From NCBI RefSeq assembly GCF_029767005.1, contig NZ_JARUQR010000005.1, positions 1 through 64,000 on the forward strand: 64,000 nt of DNA, in the 5' to 3' direction. The translations under genes were made by a program, and so were the position numbers. Of the stretch, positions 16,324 through 25,240 are shown in pieces. Origin of the DNA: Thiomicrorhabdus sp. ZW0627 (GTDB taxonomy: Bacteria > Pseudomonadota > Gammaproteobacteria > Thiomicrospirales > Thiomicrospiraceae). The first letter of the stretch is position 1; each line of letters opens with the position of its first letter. The notes under the pieces were generated by a model that worked only from the letters and a program-made list of their open reading frames with translations, made no database searches and was not told the DNA's origin.

Positions 16324-17241
16324 ATGCTTCAACAAGGCACTACTACGCGTTTTTCCGGACATGAAACATTTCCATTACGTCATGGATGGCTTTATAAAGG
16401 CCTTCACTACCTTAACAATGGAAATGAACTCAAAAATACAAATACCGAAGATGCAGTTCGAGCTGTTACCTATCTTGGCATAGGGAAAAACATGGTCTCT
16501 TCATTAAGGTATTGGCTTGAGATGCTGGAATTAGTCAAATTCGCAAAAGACTCGACAGAGATCTCTAAACTAGCAAAACGACTAGTTTTAGATAATGACG
16601 CCTGGGACCCTTATCTAGAAAAGCCTGGGAGCATCTGGTTACTTCACTGGCAACTATGCAAAAATTACAAACAACTATCCGCGTTAAGGTGGTTTTTCAA
16701 TTACTCTTCGACGCAATCTTTTACAAAAGAAAGCTTACTTGAACTCTTAAAAAGCGATCTTGAATCTCTTTCAGACAATCAACAGTCCTCTATAAAAACG
16801 ATTGAAAAAGACATCGATTGCTTATTAAACGCCTACATAAACAAAGTTGGTAGCCTTAAAAGCGTTTCTGAAGATAGTTTTTCGTCTCCCTTTATTGAGC
16901 TAAATCTTATTGTAAATTCGACAAACAAAACATCTTTTTCAACTTTAGATAAGAGATCAAACTTACCTATAGAAGTTTTCGCTTATGCATTAGTAGACTT
17001 TTGGCAGACACATTTTAGTTCTTCAAAAACCATTTCTTATGATCAAATTCTTAAGGCTCAAGGAAGTCCTGGAAAGATTTTTAGACTATCTCAAGACGGC
17101 CTAAACGAACTTTTAGATAAATTAAGTATTTTTACAAACAAAGCTATTGATTGGACTGACACAATGGGTCTTAGACAAATTAAATGCGACACCATTGAAT
17201 CAATTAAACCTATCGATTTTCTTGAGAGCTACTACAAGTAA
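16324..17241 (+). CDS. sspB: DUF4007 protein, probable SspB (nicking component of Ssp phosphorothioation)
   Basis: A 305-residue DUF4007 protein with the typical start TTRFSGHETFPLRHGWLYKG. In Ssp systems SspB nicks DNA so that one strand can receive sulfur (family knowledge). Neighbours SspC, SspD and SspA follow in order with gaps of 9, 17 and -1 bp, which supports the assignment. Mid-region motifs YLGIGKNMVSSLRYW and GSIWLLHWQL are characteristic of DUF4007. AGAGAG before the start is a fair ribosome binding site. DUF4007 also occurs in Dnd-associated clusters, but no DndB, DndD or DndE is present here. Confidence 0.8.
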   Translation: MLQQGTTTRFSGHETFPLRHGWLYKGLHYLNNGNELKNTNTEDAVRAVTYLGIGKNMVSSLRYWLEMLELVKFAKDSTEISKLAKRLVLDNDAWDPYLEKPGSIWLLHWQLCKNYKQLSALRWFFNYSSTQSFTKESLLELLKSDLESLSDNQQSSIKTIEKDIDCLLNAYINKVGSLKSVSEDSFSSPFIELNLIVNSTNKTSFSTLDKRSNLPIEVFAYALVDFWQTHFSSSKTISYDQILKAQGSPGKIFRLSQDGLNELLDKLSIFTNKAIDWTDTMGLRQIKCDTIESIKPIDFLESYYK

Positions 17242-17250
17242 GAGATTAGT

Positions 17251-20200
17251 ATGCGATTATCAGACATATACAGTATTAAGCCTAGATATAGCCGTTCAAC
17301 AAGGATAGACACCGACTTTAATGCGGATGCGTTTGAAGGTTTATTATTTCACGCAACTGCAGAAAATACACTGACTACTTTAAGTCATGAATTTCAAGCA
17401 AACAGAAAAGCATTCACAATCACAGGACCTTATGGCTCTGGAAAATCGACGGTAGCTTTATTACTTTCTGGCCTACTAAGCAATGATGCAACAATATTAA
17501 AATTAACAGAATCAATCATAGGTTCTGATCTGTTTCAAAATTACCGTAAGAGCTTCAATACGAGTAAAAAAGGCTATTTAGTTATTAGGGCTCTAGGCGG
17601 TCTATCAAACCCTATTGAGATGCTTACTAATAGTGTTATTGCTGCACTAAAAGAACAATCTTTAAAGAACGAAATAAAATGGGTAAAAACATTAGATATT
17701 GAGTCTGAAGATCAATTCATTGATTTTTATGAAACACTTCACGACAAACTAAAAGATAAAGTAGACGGCATTCTCTTAATTCATGATGAACTTGGTAAGA
17801 CACTTGAGCATATTAACCGTGAAAATGGTGATTTACATTTATTCCAAGATTTAAGTGAACGTATATCTAGATATGCTATTCCCTCCATTTATATCGGTCT
17901 TTTGCACCAAGGGTTCAGTGAATATGCAAAAGATAAAACCTCTAAGACAAGAGCCGAGTGGGCAAAGATACAAGGTCGATTTGTAGATTTACTTTACCAG
18001 GTATCAACCGACGAAATTATGTCCTTGATTTCTGAATCAATCGCAACAGTTTCGACAAAACCATCTAAAGCCGCTTCGTCAATCGTTCAAAGCTCCGACG
18101 AGATAATTGCCTCTTATGCTCGAGAAGATTTGAAAAGTAGTAACACCTTTAGAAAAAACATAGCTAAACTAGGTGCTCTTCACCCTTATGTCGCTTCTTT
18201 ACTAGGAGTCATTTCGAGAAGACAATTTTCTCAAAATGAACGTTCAATATTCTCATTTTTAGGTTCAATGGAGCCAAACAGTCTAAGAAACTTTTTAGAA
18301 GAGCACGACCTTGATTATACTTCACCGTACCTGCTATCAAACTTATGGGATTTCCTAGAGTACAACCTTGAATTTCACATTTTACCTAGTGAAGACGGAA
18401 AACAGTGGAGCGAAGCAAAGGATGCAATTAACAGAGCTCATCTAAAATGCACATCAAAGCATGCAGTTCCTTTGTTAAAAACGATTGCTTTGATCAATTT
18501 ATTTGGAAATGCAGCTCACCTCTTCGCAACAAAAACTACTCTGCTTTTAGCTCACTTAGGGCTTGATCATGAAGACTTTGAAAAAGCTTTAGAAGAACTA
18601 AACGAGCATTCATTAGTTAGCTTTAGATCTCATATTAATTCATATGTTATCTTTGCTGGAAGTGATATTGATGTTCCCAGTTTAATTGCTGAATATTTAC
18701 CAAATATTCAGGAAACTGAATGGCTAAACATCATAGAAGAAGAACTTCAAAAAAACCTTATCATAGCCAAAAGACATTACCATGAAACAGGGACTTTACA
18801 CTGGCTAGATGTTAGGCTAGCAAAAAACGCTCTAGAACTGGAGGCTTTAACAAACTGTTGGACTTCTCGAAATAACAGTAGTGCTGCATTTATTTTATTG
18901 CTCGATCGTAGTTTATACGAGCAAGCAGTAGCTAAAAATACAACTTTATCTCACTTTTATGCGTTTGGATTGATACAGAATTATCACATCCTTGCTGAAA
19001 GCGCTAAAGAGCTTGTGGCTTTAGCCACAATCATGAAAAAAGAAGAAGCAAACTTAGCTCACGACCCTATTGCAAAGTCTCTTATTAATGACAGGAAGAC
19101 TATTGCTCAAAAAAACCTTCAAGATCAATTAAATTCATGTTTAATTAATGCCGAATGGTTTGGCAAAAACAGTCATAACCTTACAGAAATAGCATCTATC
19201 GTCATTGACGAGTTATATTCAAAATCACTACATATAAACAACGAAATTATTAATCGACAAAAACCTTCTGGCACTGCAATCACAGCAAGGAGAAAGTTGA
19301 TTGACATGATGATCGATCCCGATTGTTTTTGTGAAGAAAACTTAGGTTTTGATGACAAATTCCCTCCAGAAAAAGCCATCTACCTGACATGCATTAAGGC
19401 TCTTGGTATTCATCAAAAAATTAATGATGAATATGGTTTTTCAGAACCAACGGATGAAGCCACCCAAGTTTTGTTTAATGATACTTTAGAGCTTTTAAAA
19501 AAATCTGAAGGCATTTCATCTATCAACGACATCTATATGGCTTGGTCTCAAGCTCCTTATGGAGTGACAGACGGTGTTTTTCCACTACTAGTAACCGCTT
19601 TTATAATGGTCTACCAAGATAAACTGGCATTGTATGATTTTGATAGTACCCAAAAGTTTGTGTTTGTTCCTGAAGCCGACGACATTATTACTACCAAGAT
19701 AATTAAAAAGCCCGAACATGTTGGCTTAAGATATACGGAATCAGCCACAATCCAACCGTATCTTTTGAAACGTTTAGCTGAAATTGAAACTGGCACATCT
19801 GATCATCAGGCTAATGTATTATCGGTCGCAAGGTCTTTAGTCACCTTTGTTCACGCACTTCCCCACTGGACTAAAAACACTCTAAACCTAACTAAGAACG
19901 CAATTAGCTTCCGCAATGAAGCACTTAGAGCCTCCGACCCCCATAAATTCATATTTGAAGATTTACCGAAAATCTTTAAATGTGATGAAACAACGTCGCC
20001 TGATTTGCTTAAAGATGAAATTGAAAATGTGGTTAATGAATTGAAGGAAGCCTACCCTTCATTACTATTAACATTTAAAGAAGCAATTAAAGAGCGGTTA
20101 GGTGAATTTGACGAAAACTTTAAAGAGCGCTGCAAAAAAGTAGCTGAAACCTCTTCAGATTTCCGGCTAAAGGGCTTTGCTGAACGCTGCTTATCTGCAA

Positions 20201-20562
20201 ATGATGAAAATACCCAATGGACAGAATCAGTTATATCTCTTCTAAGTAAATCATCAAACTCTCAGTGGACGGACTCCAAAATCGAGCTTGCTAGAGAATC
20301 CCTCCTCTCATTCAGCAGAAGATTTTTTCAAATCCTTAAAATGTATGATCTCGATAGAGGTGATGACTTAATGACCGTCTCTTTAGTCTCAGAACAGTCA
20401 GGAAAACAGTCGGAAAGCATGATTAATATTAGACTCGATAAAACTGAAATTGATCCTGCGACTAAGAATAATGTGGAAGCAGCCCTTTCAAATCTTCAGC
20501 AAGATGAGAGAATATGGCTATTAAGCAATTTACTTCAAGAACAGATAGAACAAACAAATTAA
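17251..20562 (+). CDS. sspC: Large P-loop ATPase, probable SspC
   Basis: A 1103-residue ATPase. Walker A is GPYGSGKS (residues 59-66) and the Walker-B-like motif is DGILLIHDELGKTLEH (about 173-188). The rest is long and helical without membrane segments. Size and position between the DUF4007 protein and the PAPS-reductase-like SspD match SspC, the ATP-driven component of single-strand phosphorothioation. It starts 9 bp after sspB with AAGAG as ribosome binding site, so the two are surely co-transcribed. How it uses ATP (strand opening or complex assembly) is not readable from the sequence. Confidence 0.8.
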   Translation: MRLSDIYSIKPRYSRSTRIDTDFNADAFEGLLFHATAENTLTTLSHEFQANRKAFTITGPYGSGKSTVALLLSGLLSNDATILKLTESIIGSDLFQNYRKSFNTSKKGYLVIRALGGLSNPIEMLTNSVIAALKEQSLKNEIKWVKTLDIESEDQFIDFYETLHDKLKDKVDGILLIHDELGKTLEHINRENGDLHLFQDLSERISRYAIPSIYIGLLHQGFSEYAKDKTSKTRAEWAKIQGRFVDLLYQVSTDEIMSLISESIATVSTKPSKAASSIVQSSDEIIASYAREDLKSSNTFRKNIAKLGALHPYVASLLGVISRRQFSQNERSIFSFLGSMEPNSLRNFLEEHDLDYTSPYLLSNLWDFLEYNLEFHILPSEDGKQWSEAKDAINRAHLKCTSKHAVPLLKTIALINLFGNAAHLFATKTTLLLAHLGLDHEDFEKALEELNEHSLVSFRSHINSYVIFAGSDIDVPSLIAEYLPNIQETEWLNIIEEELQKNLIIAKRHYHETGTLHWLDVRLAKNALELEALTNCWTSRNNSSAAFILLLDRSLYEQAVAKNTTLSHFYAFGLIQNYHILAESAKELVALATIMKKEEANLAHDPIAKSLINDRKTIAQKNLQDQLNSCLINAEWFGKNSHNLTEIASIVIDELYSKSLHINNEIINRQKPSGTAITARRKLIDMMIDPDCFCEENLGFDDKFPPEKAIYLTCIKALGIHQKINDEYGFSEPTDEATQVLFNDTLELLKKSEGISSINDIYMAWSQAPYGVTDGVFPLLVTAFIMVYQDKLALYDFDSTQKFVFVPEADDIITTKIIKKPEHVGLRYTESATIQPYLLKRLAEIETGTSDHQANVLSVARSLVTFVHALPHWTKNTLNLTKNAISFRNEALRASDPHKFIFEDLPKIFKCDETTSPDLLKDEIENVVNELKEAYPSLLLTFKEAIKERLGEFDENFKERCKKVAETSSDFRLKGFAERCLSANDENTQWTESVISLLSKSSNSQWTDSKIELARESLLSFSRRFFQILKMYDLDRGDDLMTVSLVSEQSGKQSESMINIRLDKTEIDPATKNNVEAALSNLQQDERIWLLSNLLQEQIEQTN

Positions 20563-20579
20563 AAATTTGAGAAGAAAGA

Positions 20580-21446
20580 ATGTCTGAAAAAAAGCAAAAA
20601 CATGTACTTGGTCTCTCTGGCGGTAAAGACAGTGCTGCATTAGCTGTTTATATGCGCGACAACTACCCAGAAATAGATATTGATTACTTCTTTACTGATA
20701 CAGGTAAAGAATTGCCAGAGGTATATGATTTTTTAAATGACCTTGAAGCATATCTTGGAAAAGAAATTCTCAGAATTGATGAAGGTAAAGATTTTGACTA
20801 CTTGCTAACTAATGAGTTCAATGACTTCCTTCCTTCACCACAACAGCGCTGGTGTACTATTCAAATGAAACTCGTTCCGTTTGAAAAGTGGGTACAAAAA
20901 TTTTTAGATGAAGGATACGAAATCATCAGTTATGTTGCAATACGTGCAGATGAACCAACCCGTGAAGGATACATACCTACACATGACTTCTTAAAAGTCA
21001 AAATGCCTTTCGCTGAAGACGGACTTATAAAGAAAAACATCGAAGACATCCTTGAAAGCTCAGGGCTTGGTTTACCAAAATATTATGAGTGGCGCTCAAG
21101 ATCTGGCTGTACCTTTTGTTTTTTTCAACGAAAAATCGAATGGGTTAGGTTAAAAGAGCGGTACCCAGATTTATTCGAAGATGCTAAAAGATACGAAAAA
21201 CAAATAGGACAAACACCTTCAGGAAAATCTTATTTCTGGATGGGCCAGGACACGCCTTTAGAAACTTTAGAAGATCCTAAACGAATACAAGAGATAAAAG
21301 ATGATCACGAGAAGCAAATGGCTCGTTATAAAAAACGCATGCGAAGAAACTCCCTAATTGATATTGAAGTGATTGATACTAAAGTCATGGATGAAATTTA
21401 CGATCAAGAGGAAGGTGGTGGTGCCTGCATCACCTGCTACAAATAA
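20580..21446 (+). CDS. sspD: PAPS-reductase / DndC-like ATP pyrophosphatase, probable SspD
   Basis: A 288-residue protein of the PP-loop ATPase superfamily, expected to activate DNA or sulfur with ATP and pass sulfur to the backbone. The pyrophosphate-binding loop SGGKDS is at residues 13-18, and FFTDTGKELPEVYDF follows as in PAPS reductases. Conserved cysteines in QRWCTIQMK, SRSGCTFCFFQ and the C-terminal ACITCYK could bind an iron-sulfur cluster or carry sulfur. The stop overlaps the start of the cysteine desulfurase gene by one base (TAATG), a sign of translational coupling and of sulfur hand-off between the two products. Confidence 0.85.
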   Translation: MSEKKQKHVLGLSGGKDSAALAVYMRDNYPEIDIDYFFTDTGKELPEVYDFLNDLEAYLGKEILRIDEGKDFDYLLTNEFNDFLPSPQQRWCTIQMKLVPFEKWVQKFLDEGYEIISYVAIRADEPTREGYIPTHDFLKVKMPFAEDGLIKKNIEDILESSGLGLPKYYEWRSRSGCTFCFFQRKIEWVRLKERYPDLFEDAKRYEKQIGQTPSGKSYFWMGQDTPLETLEDPKRIQEIKDDHEKQMARYKKRMRRNSLIDIEVIDTKVMDEIYDQEEGGGACITCYK

Positions 21447-22507
21447 TGCTGTATCTAGATTATGCTGCCTCTACGCCCGTATACCCTGAAGTAGTTGAAG
21501 AAATGCGATACTGGTTTGAAGAAGGCTTTGCCAATCCTTCTTCAAACCATACTATGGGGCTTGAGGCTAAAAAAGTAATTGATGAAGCAAGAGAATTTAT
21601 CGCAGATGAAATTGGATGTTACCCATCTGAGATCATCTTCACCTCTGGGGCTACAGAAGCTAACAATCTTGCATTGAAAGGATACTGCCTTGCTAATCAA
21701 GACAAGGGCAAGCATATCATTACTTCTTCTATTGAGCACAAATGCGTTTTAAATACTTGTGCATACCTAGAAACCCAAGGCTTTAAGGTAACATACCTGC
21801 CCGTAAAACCATCTGGCCATGTTGATCCTCTAGACGTCAAAAATGCAATACGCCCAGATACAATTTTATGTTCAATAATGACTGCAAATAACGAACTGGG
21901 TACTGTACAACCAATTCAAGAGATTGGAAAAATTTGTTTTGATACCGGCGTTAAATTTCATACTGACGCTGCGCAGGCAGTTGGAAAAATGGACATCGAT
22001 ATTGATGAAATGAATTTGGACTTTTTATCAATGTCAGCACATAAATTTAATGGACCAAAAGGTATAGGTGCTCTTTTTATTCGAGATGCAAAAACAGCAA
22101 AATTGATTCCTGTCATACATGGAGCTGGTCAAGAACTAAGCTTAAGAGGAGGAAGCTTACCGACTCCGTTAATTGTTGGAATGCATAAAAGTCTTCAGTA
22201 CTTTAAGTCGGATTTTATTAAGCAAGTCAAAAATAAGGAACATGAGAAAAAATTTAAAGAAACTTTAAATATTTTTGACCAAAGAGACTTCGTAATAAAT
22301 GGTACCCAACCTAAACTACCTAACATATACAACCTTAGCTTCAAAAACCTAGATGTAAACAATTTCATAAGAGAGAACTTTGATCAAATAGCCCTTTCAC
22401 AAGGTTCAGCATGCTCTTCGAAAGAAGTTAAAGCATCACATGTATTAAAATCAATAGGAATAAAAGAAAAATTAATAATTAACAATTCGTTAAGAATTAG
22501 CTTTTAA
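21446..22507 (+). CDS. sspA: Cysteine desulfurase, probable SspA (short C-terminus)
   Basis: A 353-residue class V aminotransferase-fold enzyme that takes sulfur from cysteine. The PLP lysine is K200 (SMSAHKFNGPKG), His98 and Asp174 sit at cofactor positions, and the persulfide Cys323 is in SQGSACSSKE. The protein stops at NNSLRISF, where IscS/DndA proteins continue for about 30-45 residues, so the last helices are missing. The +1 frame continues as KANDEINSF before a stop, which suggests a frameshift, a decayed end or a naturally short form. Its stop codon lies in a 17-bp palindrome. Key catalytic residues are intact. Confidence 0.85.
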   Translation: MLYLDYAASTPVYPEVVEEMRYWFEEGFANPSSNHTMGLEAKKVIDEAREFIADEIGCYPSEIIFTSGATEANNLALKGYCLANQDKGKHIITSSIEHKCVLNTCAYLETQGFKVTYLPVKPSGHVDPLDVKNAIRPDTILCSIMTANNELGTVQPIQEIGKICFDTGVKFHTDAAQAVGKMDIDIDEMNLDFLSMSAHKFNGPKGIGALFIRDAKTAKLIPVIHGAGQELSLRGGSLPTPLIVGMHKSLQYFKSDFIKQVKNKEHEKKFKETLNIFDQRDFVINGTQPKLPNIYNLSFKNLDVNNFIRENFDQIALSQGSACSSKEVKASHVLKSIGIKEKLIINNSLRISF

Positions 22508-22513
22508 AGCTAA
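22497..22513. terminator. Palindrome across the sspA stop codon, possible convergent terminator
   Basis: Arms TTAGCTTT and AAAGCTAA around one base. It sits between convergent genes whose stops are only 14 bp apart. The stem is AT-rich and the T-tract poor, so termination is uncertain. Confidence 0.35.
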
Positions 22514-22521
22514 TGATGAAA

Positions 22522-23421
22522 TTAATTCTTTTTAATTAAAACTTGAGAATGATTTGGTCTTTCAATCAATATCTCATCTTCTAATAACACTTCAATGTAA
22601 CTCATAAGATTTTGCTGCAATTGCTTAACATCTTTTCTGTATACCCTAGGATCCTCTATTAACGCGTCATGAATTTCTTTCGTGAGAAAACCAAAACGAA
22701 TTTCTGTATGAGCTTCAAACAACCTCATTAGCCACTTATAAATTTTCAATGATTTAAAGACTTTTCTAGCTTCAGCACTTCTATCATCATTAAGTAAGCT
22801 GTCAACTAAGGTAAACTTACAATTTTTTGAACCATTTTTATTAATTGGATTAGGTGGTAAATCACTAACAAACAAATCACTAACCGGTTCATTTGTTAGC
22901 TCTAACGGCCAATTCAATACCTTATCAACACGGACATATGTCTTTTTAAATTCCGATAGAAAGTTTTCAAACGCCTCTATCATACTTAAATCAAGAGAAA
23001 TTGAACTTTCTTTTAATGCATCAATAAATCTCAAACTTTTTGCATCTGCACTTAATCTTGTGTTTGCTTCGATATTTCCATCTACATACAACATCAAACC
23101 TCTAGATGTTAAATTGGAACTACCAACAATTAATTCACTTCTATCAAACGAAAAAATTTTAGCATGAAGGTTTTCATTAAACGCTAACTCCCAACCATAA
23201 CTTACTATTTTTTTAAGCGCTGAAATAGTTGTTGCACCATTCAGGAAGTCTTCAGGAAGAGCTCTAACTACCAATGAAACCGATGCCTGCTCAGAAATAT
23301 TAGAAGCTAACCAATCGACTCCTGCATCTGTAATAAAAGCCGATGCAATAAATATATCATTAACATTAGTAATTTCTTTCTCTATGAAATGCCTTAACTC
23401 TTTACCATTATAAATAGACAT
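22522..23421 (-). CDS. PLD-family nuclease, restriction-module component (SspH-like position)
   Basis: A 299-residue protein with one phospholipase-D-type motif, NLHAKIFSFDRSELIVGSSNLTSRG (HxK-x4-D and the S-N of the second half), at about residues 83-107. Single-motif PLD proteins usually dimerise to make an active nuclease. A C-terminal helical part ends in a region rich in Lys/Arg. It begins 2 bp after the GHKL ATPase gene and is the last gene of a three-gene minus-strand operon convergent with the Ssp operon. By context it is the probable DNA-cutting part that attacks unmodified DNA. Equivalence to SspH of SspFGH is my inference. Confidence 0.68.
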   Translation of the reverse strand: MSIYNGKELRHFIEKEITNVNDIFIASAFITDAGVDWLASNISEQASVSLVVRALPEDFLNGATTISALKKIVSYGWELAFNENLHAKIFSFDRSELIVGSSNLTSRGLMLYVDGNIEANTRLSADAKSLRFIDALKESSISLDLSMIEAFENFLSEFKKTYVRVDKVLNWPLELTNEPVSDLFVSDLPPNPINKNGSKNCKFTLVDSLLNDDRSAEARKVFKSLKIYKWLMRLFEAHTEIRFGFLTKEIHDALIEDPRVYRKDVKQLQQNLMSYIEVLLEDEILIERPNHSQVLIKKN

Positions 23422-23423
23422 AC

Positions 23424-25220
23424 TTATTCAACATCTTCAACATCTTCAACATCTTCAGCATCATAAATAAAATCTTCTAGAATTTCCCCCCAACTAGCCC
23501 TTGCTGTTTCGAGGTTCCTCCTTTTTTGTTCACTTGTTGTTTCCTGCTCTAAACGAGCCCAAGCAGCCAAAACTAATTCCAATAACAGTTTTTCATTTGG
23601 TTTTTGCTTAGAAAGCACATTAATGTAGAAAGGATGGTTTTCATTTATCTGCAATAAGATAAAACCATTTTCCCTAGTCACATCAAAAAATGCTGTTGTT
23701 GAAAGCGGTACAATTTCTATCTCAAATTTGCGCCCTTTCTCTAAGATTCTTTTTGCTTGTTCTTCAGCTTCTTCTTCGGTTTTACCAGCATCAATCAATG
23801 TTTTCTTAACACCATCTAAACTTGGATCAGTCTCGTCAAACTCAGTGGGATTAACAGTCCCCCTTTCTTTTGATTTTTCTGTAGCAATATCACTTACATC
23901 ATGCCCATCTAATGTTTGGTCAGATATATTCCCCGAGGGATAAGCCTTAAAAACGTCTTCTAGCTTCTTTCTCATTTGCTTAATTTCGGAAGCTACTTCA
24001 TACATAATATGTTTATTATTGCCATTTTCTTTCAGATCAAGCTTATATTCTTCTGAAGAAGAAAAACCTTCTGCTTCAGCATCAGCATCTACATCCATCG
24101 GTCTCAAATTTACAGCGGCCTGTTTATTGTTAAGGACACCAAATACTTTATCTAACCCGGGAGGAAAGCTAATCTCTAAACCAAACCAACGTCCAATATC
24201 CCTATTTTTTTCTGCATCCCATGTAATGAAACTAGGATCTAAATCTAATTCTCTATTAGCTCTAACAATAGAAAGCCCCATATTCGCTGCCGCGTGCTTA
24301 CCGAATGTAGTATTTCCAACTTTTTTCTTTTCAAGCTTTCGAATTTGATCCCATATAGCTCTTTTAGGAATACTACTTCTAAAAGTAACTTCAAAAGTTT
24401 CATTACCAAGCAAATACTCTCTTGAATATTCCTCAACTGGTTCAAAGAATGCCTCTTTGTTAAATGGCTCTGGCAAATCATCCATCGTTAAATTAAGGGT
24501 CAAGTACATCGGGTCATTTGCATTAATGATATGCTGATCTTGTTGTGTCACACTATTATTTCTTGACACCTCAAAATTTCTAAATTTAATTACTACTTTT
24601 TCTTCATTTAAAAACTTTCGGTACATTCGTCCAATTCTTAATTCAGAATGTTTTTTTATAGATTTAGACGTTTTCCACTGAAGCCTGTCTAAATCTGACC
24701 ACACAACAAGAGTCCCTGAATTAGGAAGAGGCTCCTGCTGTAATGAAGAACTGATAAACTCAGGGAATTCTTTTTCATCAGGGTATGGAATTGATTCCAA
24801 GTTGCCATTCACCATTTCATCGATGTCAAGGTAGGTGTAATTAATAGAATCCAAGCTTTTCCAACTCCAAACATCAACTCTTTTACACTGCGATATTGAA
24901 GAATTAGGCAACCCCATACCAAACTTGCCCATTCCATTTTTATCAAATCTATGTTCTGATCCACCAAACTCAAGAGCCGAGTGTAATTGACTTGCAGTCA
25001 TTCCACTTCCATTATCCAAAACTGCAATTTCTTCAACAACTTTTCCAGACCTCTGCTGGTTTTGTATGACATGTTCATATGTCATTATTTGTACCAAAGA
25101 CGCTCCAGCCTGTATGCTATTGTCAACAATTTCAGCTAAAGCATATGCTGCATTTTTAAAACCATTATCTCTCATCGATTCAATGACAACTTTACCAGTG
25201 ATAAAAGGTTTTTTTTCCAT
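23424..25220 (-). CDS. GHKL (Hsp90-like) ATPase, restriction-module component (SspG-like position)
   Basis: A protein of about 598 residues with a Hsp90/MutL/histidine-kinase-type ATPase domain. The N box is ALAEIVDNSIQAG, the D-x-G-x-G motif is VLDNGSGM, and GMGKFGMGLPNSS is the lid glycine box. The start is taken as ATG 25220 because GAGG lies too close to ATG 25229; either is possible. The C-terminus ends in a short repeated DVEDVEDVE tract coded by 9-bp repeats (23427-23460), which may vary by slippage. ATP-driven dimerisation is expected. It lies between the helicase and the PLD gene with gaps of 20 and 2 bp. Confidence 0.75.
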   Translation of the reverse strand: MEKKPFITGKVVIESMRDNGFKNAAYALAEIVDNSIQAGASLVQIMTYEHVIQNQQRSGKVVEEIAVLDNGSGMTASQLHSALEFGGSEHRFDKNGMGKFGMGLPNSSISQCKRVDVWSWKSLDSINYTYLDIDEMVNGNLESIPYPDEKEFPEFISSSLQQEPLPNSGTLVVWSDLDRLQWKTSKSIKKHSELRIGRMYRKFLNEEKVVIKFRNFEVSRNNSVTQQDQHIINANDPMYLTLNLTMDDLPEPFNKEAFFEPVEEYSREYLLGNETFEVTFRSSIPKRAIWDQIRKLEKKKVGNTTFGKHAAANMGLSIVRANRELDLDPSFITWDAEKNRDIGRWFGLEISFPPGLDKVFGVLNNKQAAVNLRPMDVDADAEAEGFSSSEEYKLDLKENGNNKHIMYEVASEIKQMRKKLEDVFKAYPSGNISDQTLDGHDVSDIATEKSKERGTVNPTEFDETDPSLDGVKKTLIDAGKTEEEAEEQAKRILEKGRKFEIEIVPLSTTAFFDVTRENGFILLQINENHPFYINVLSKQKPNEKLLLELVLAAWARLEQETTSEQKRRNLETARASWGEILEDFIYDAEDVEDVEDVE

Positions 25221-25240
25221 GATCAACATATCCTCTTTCT

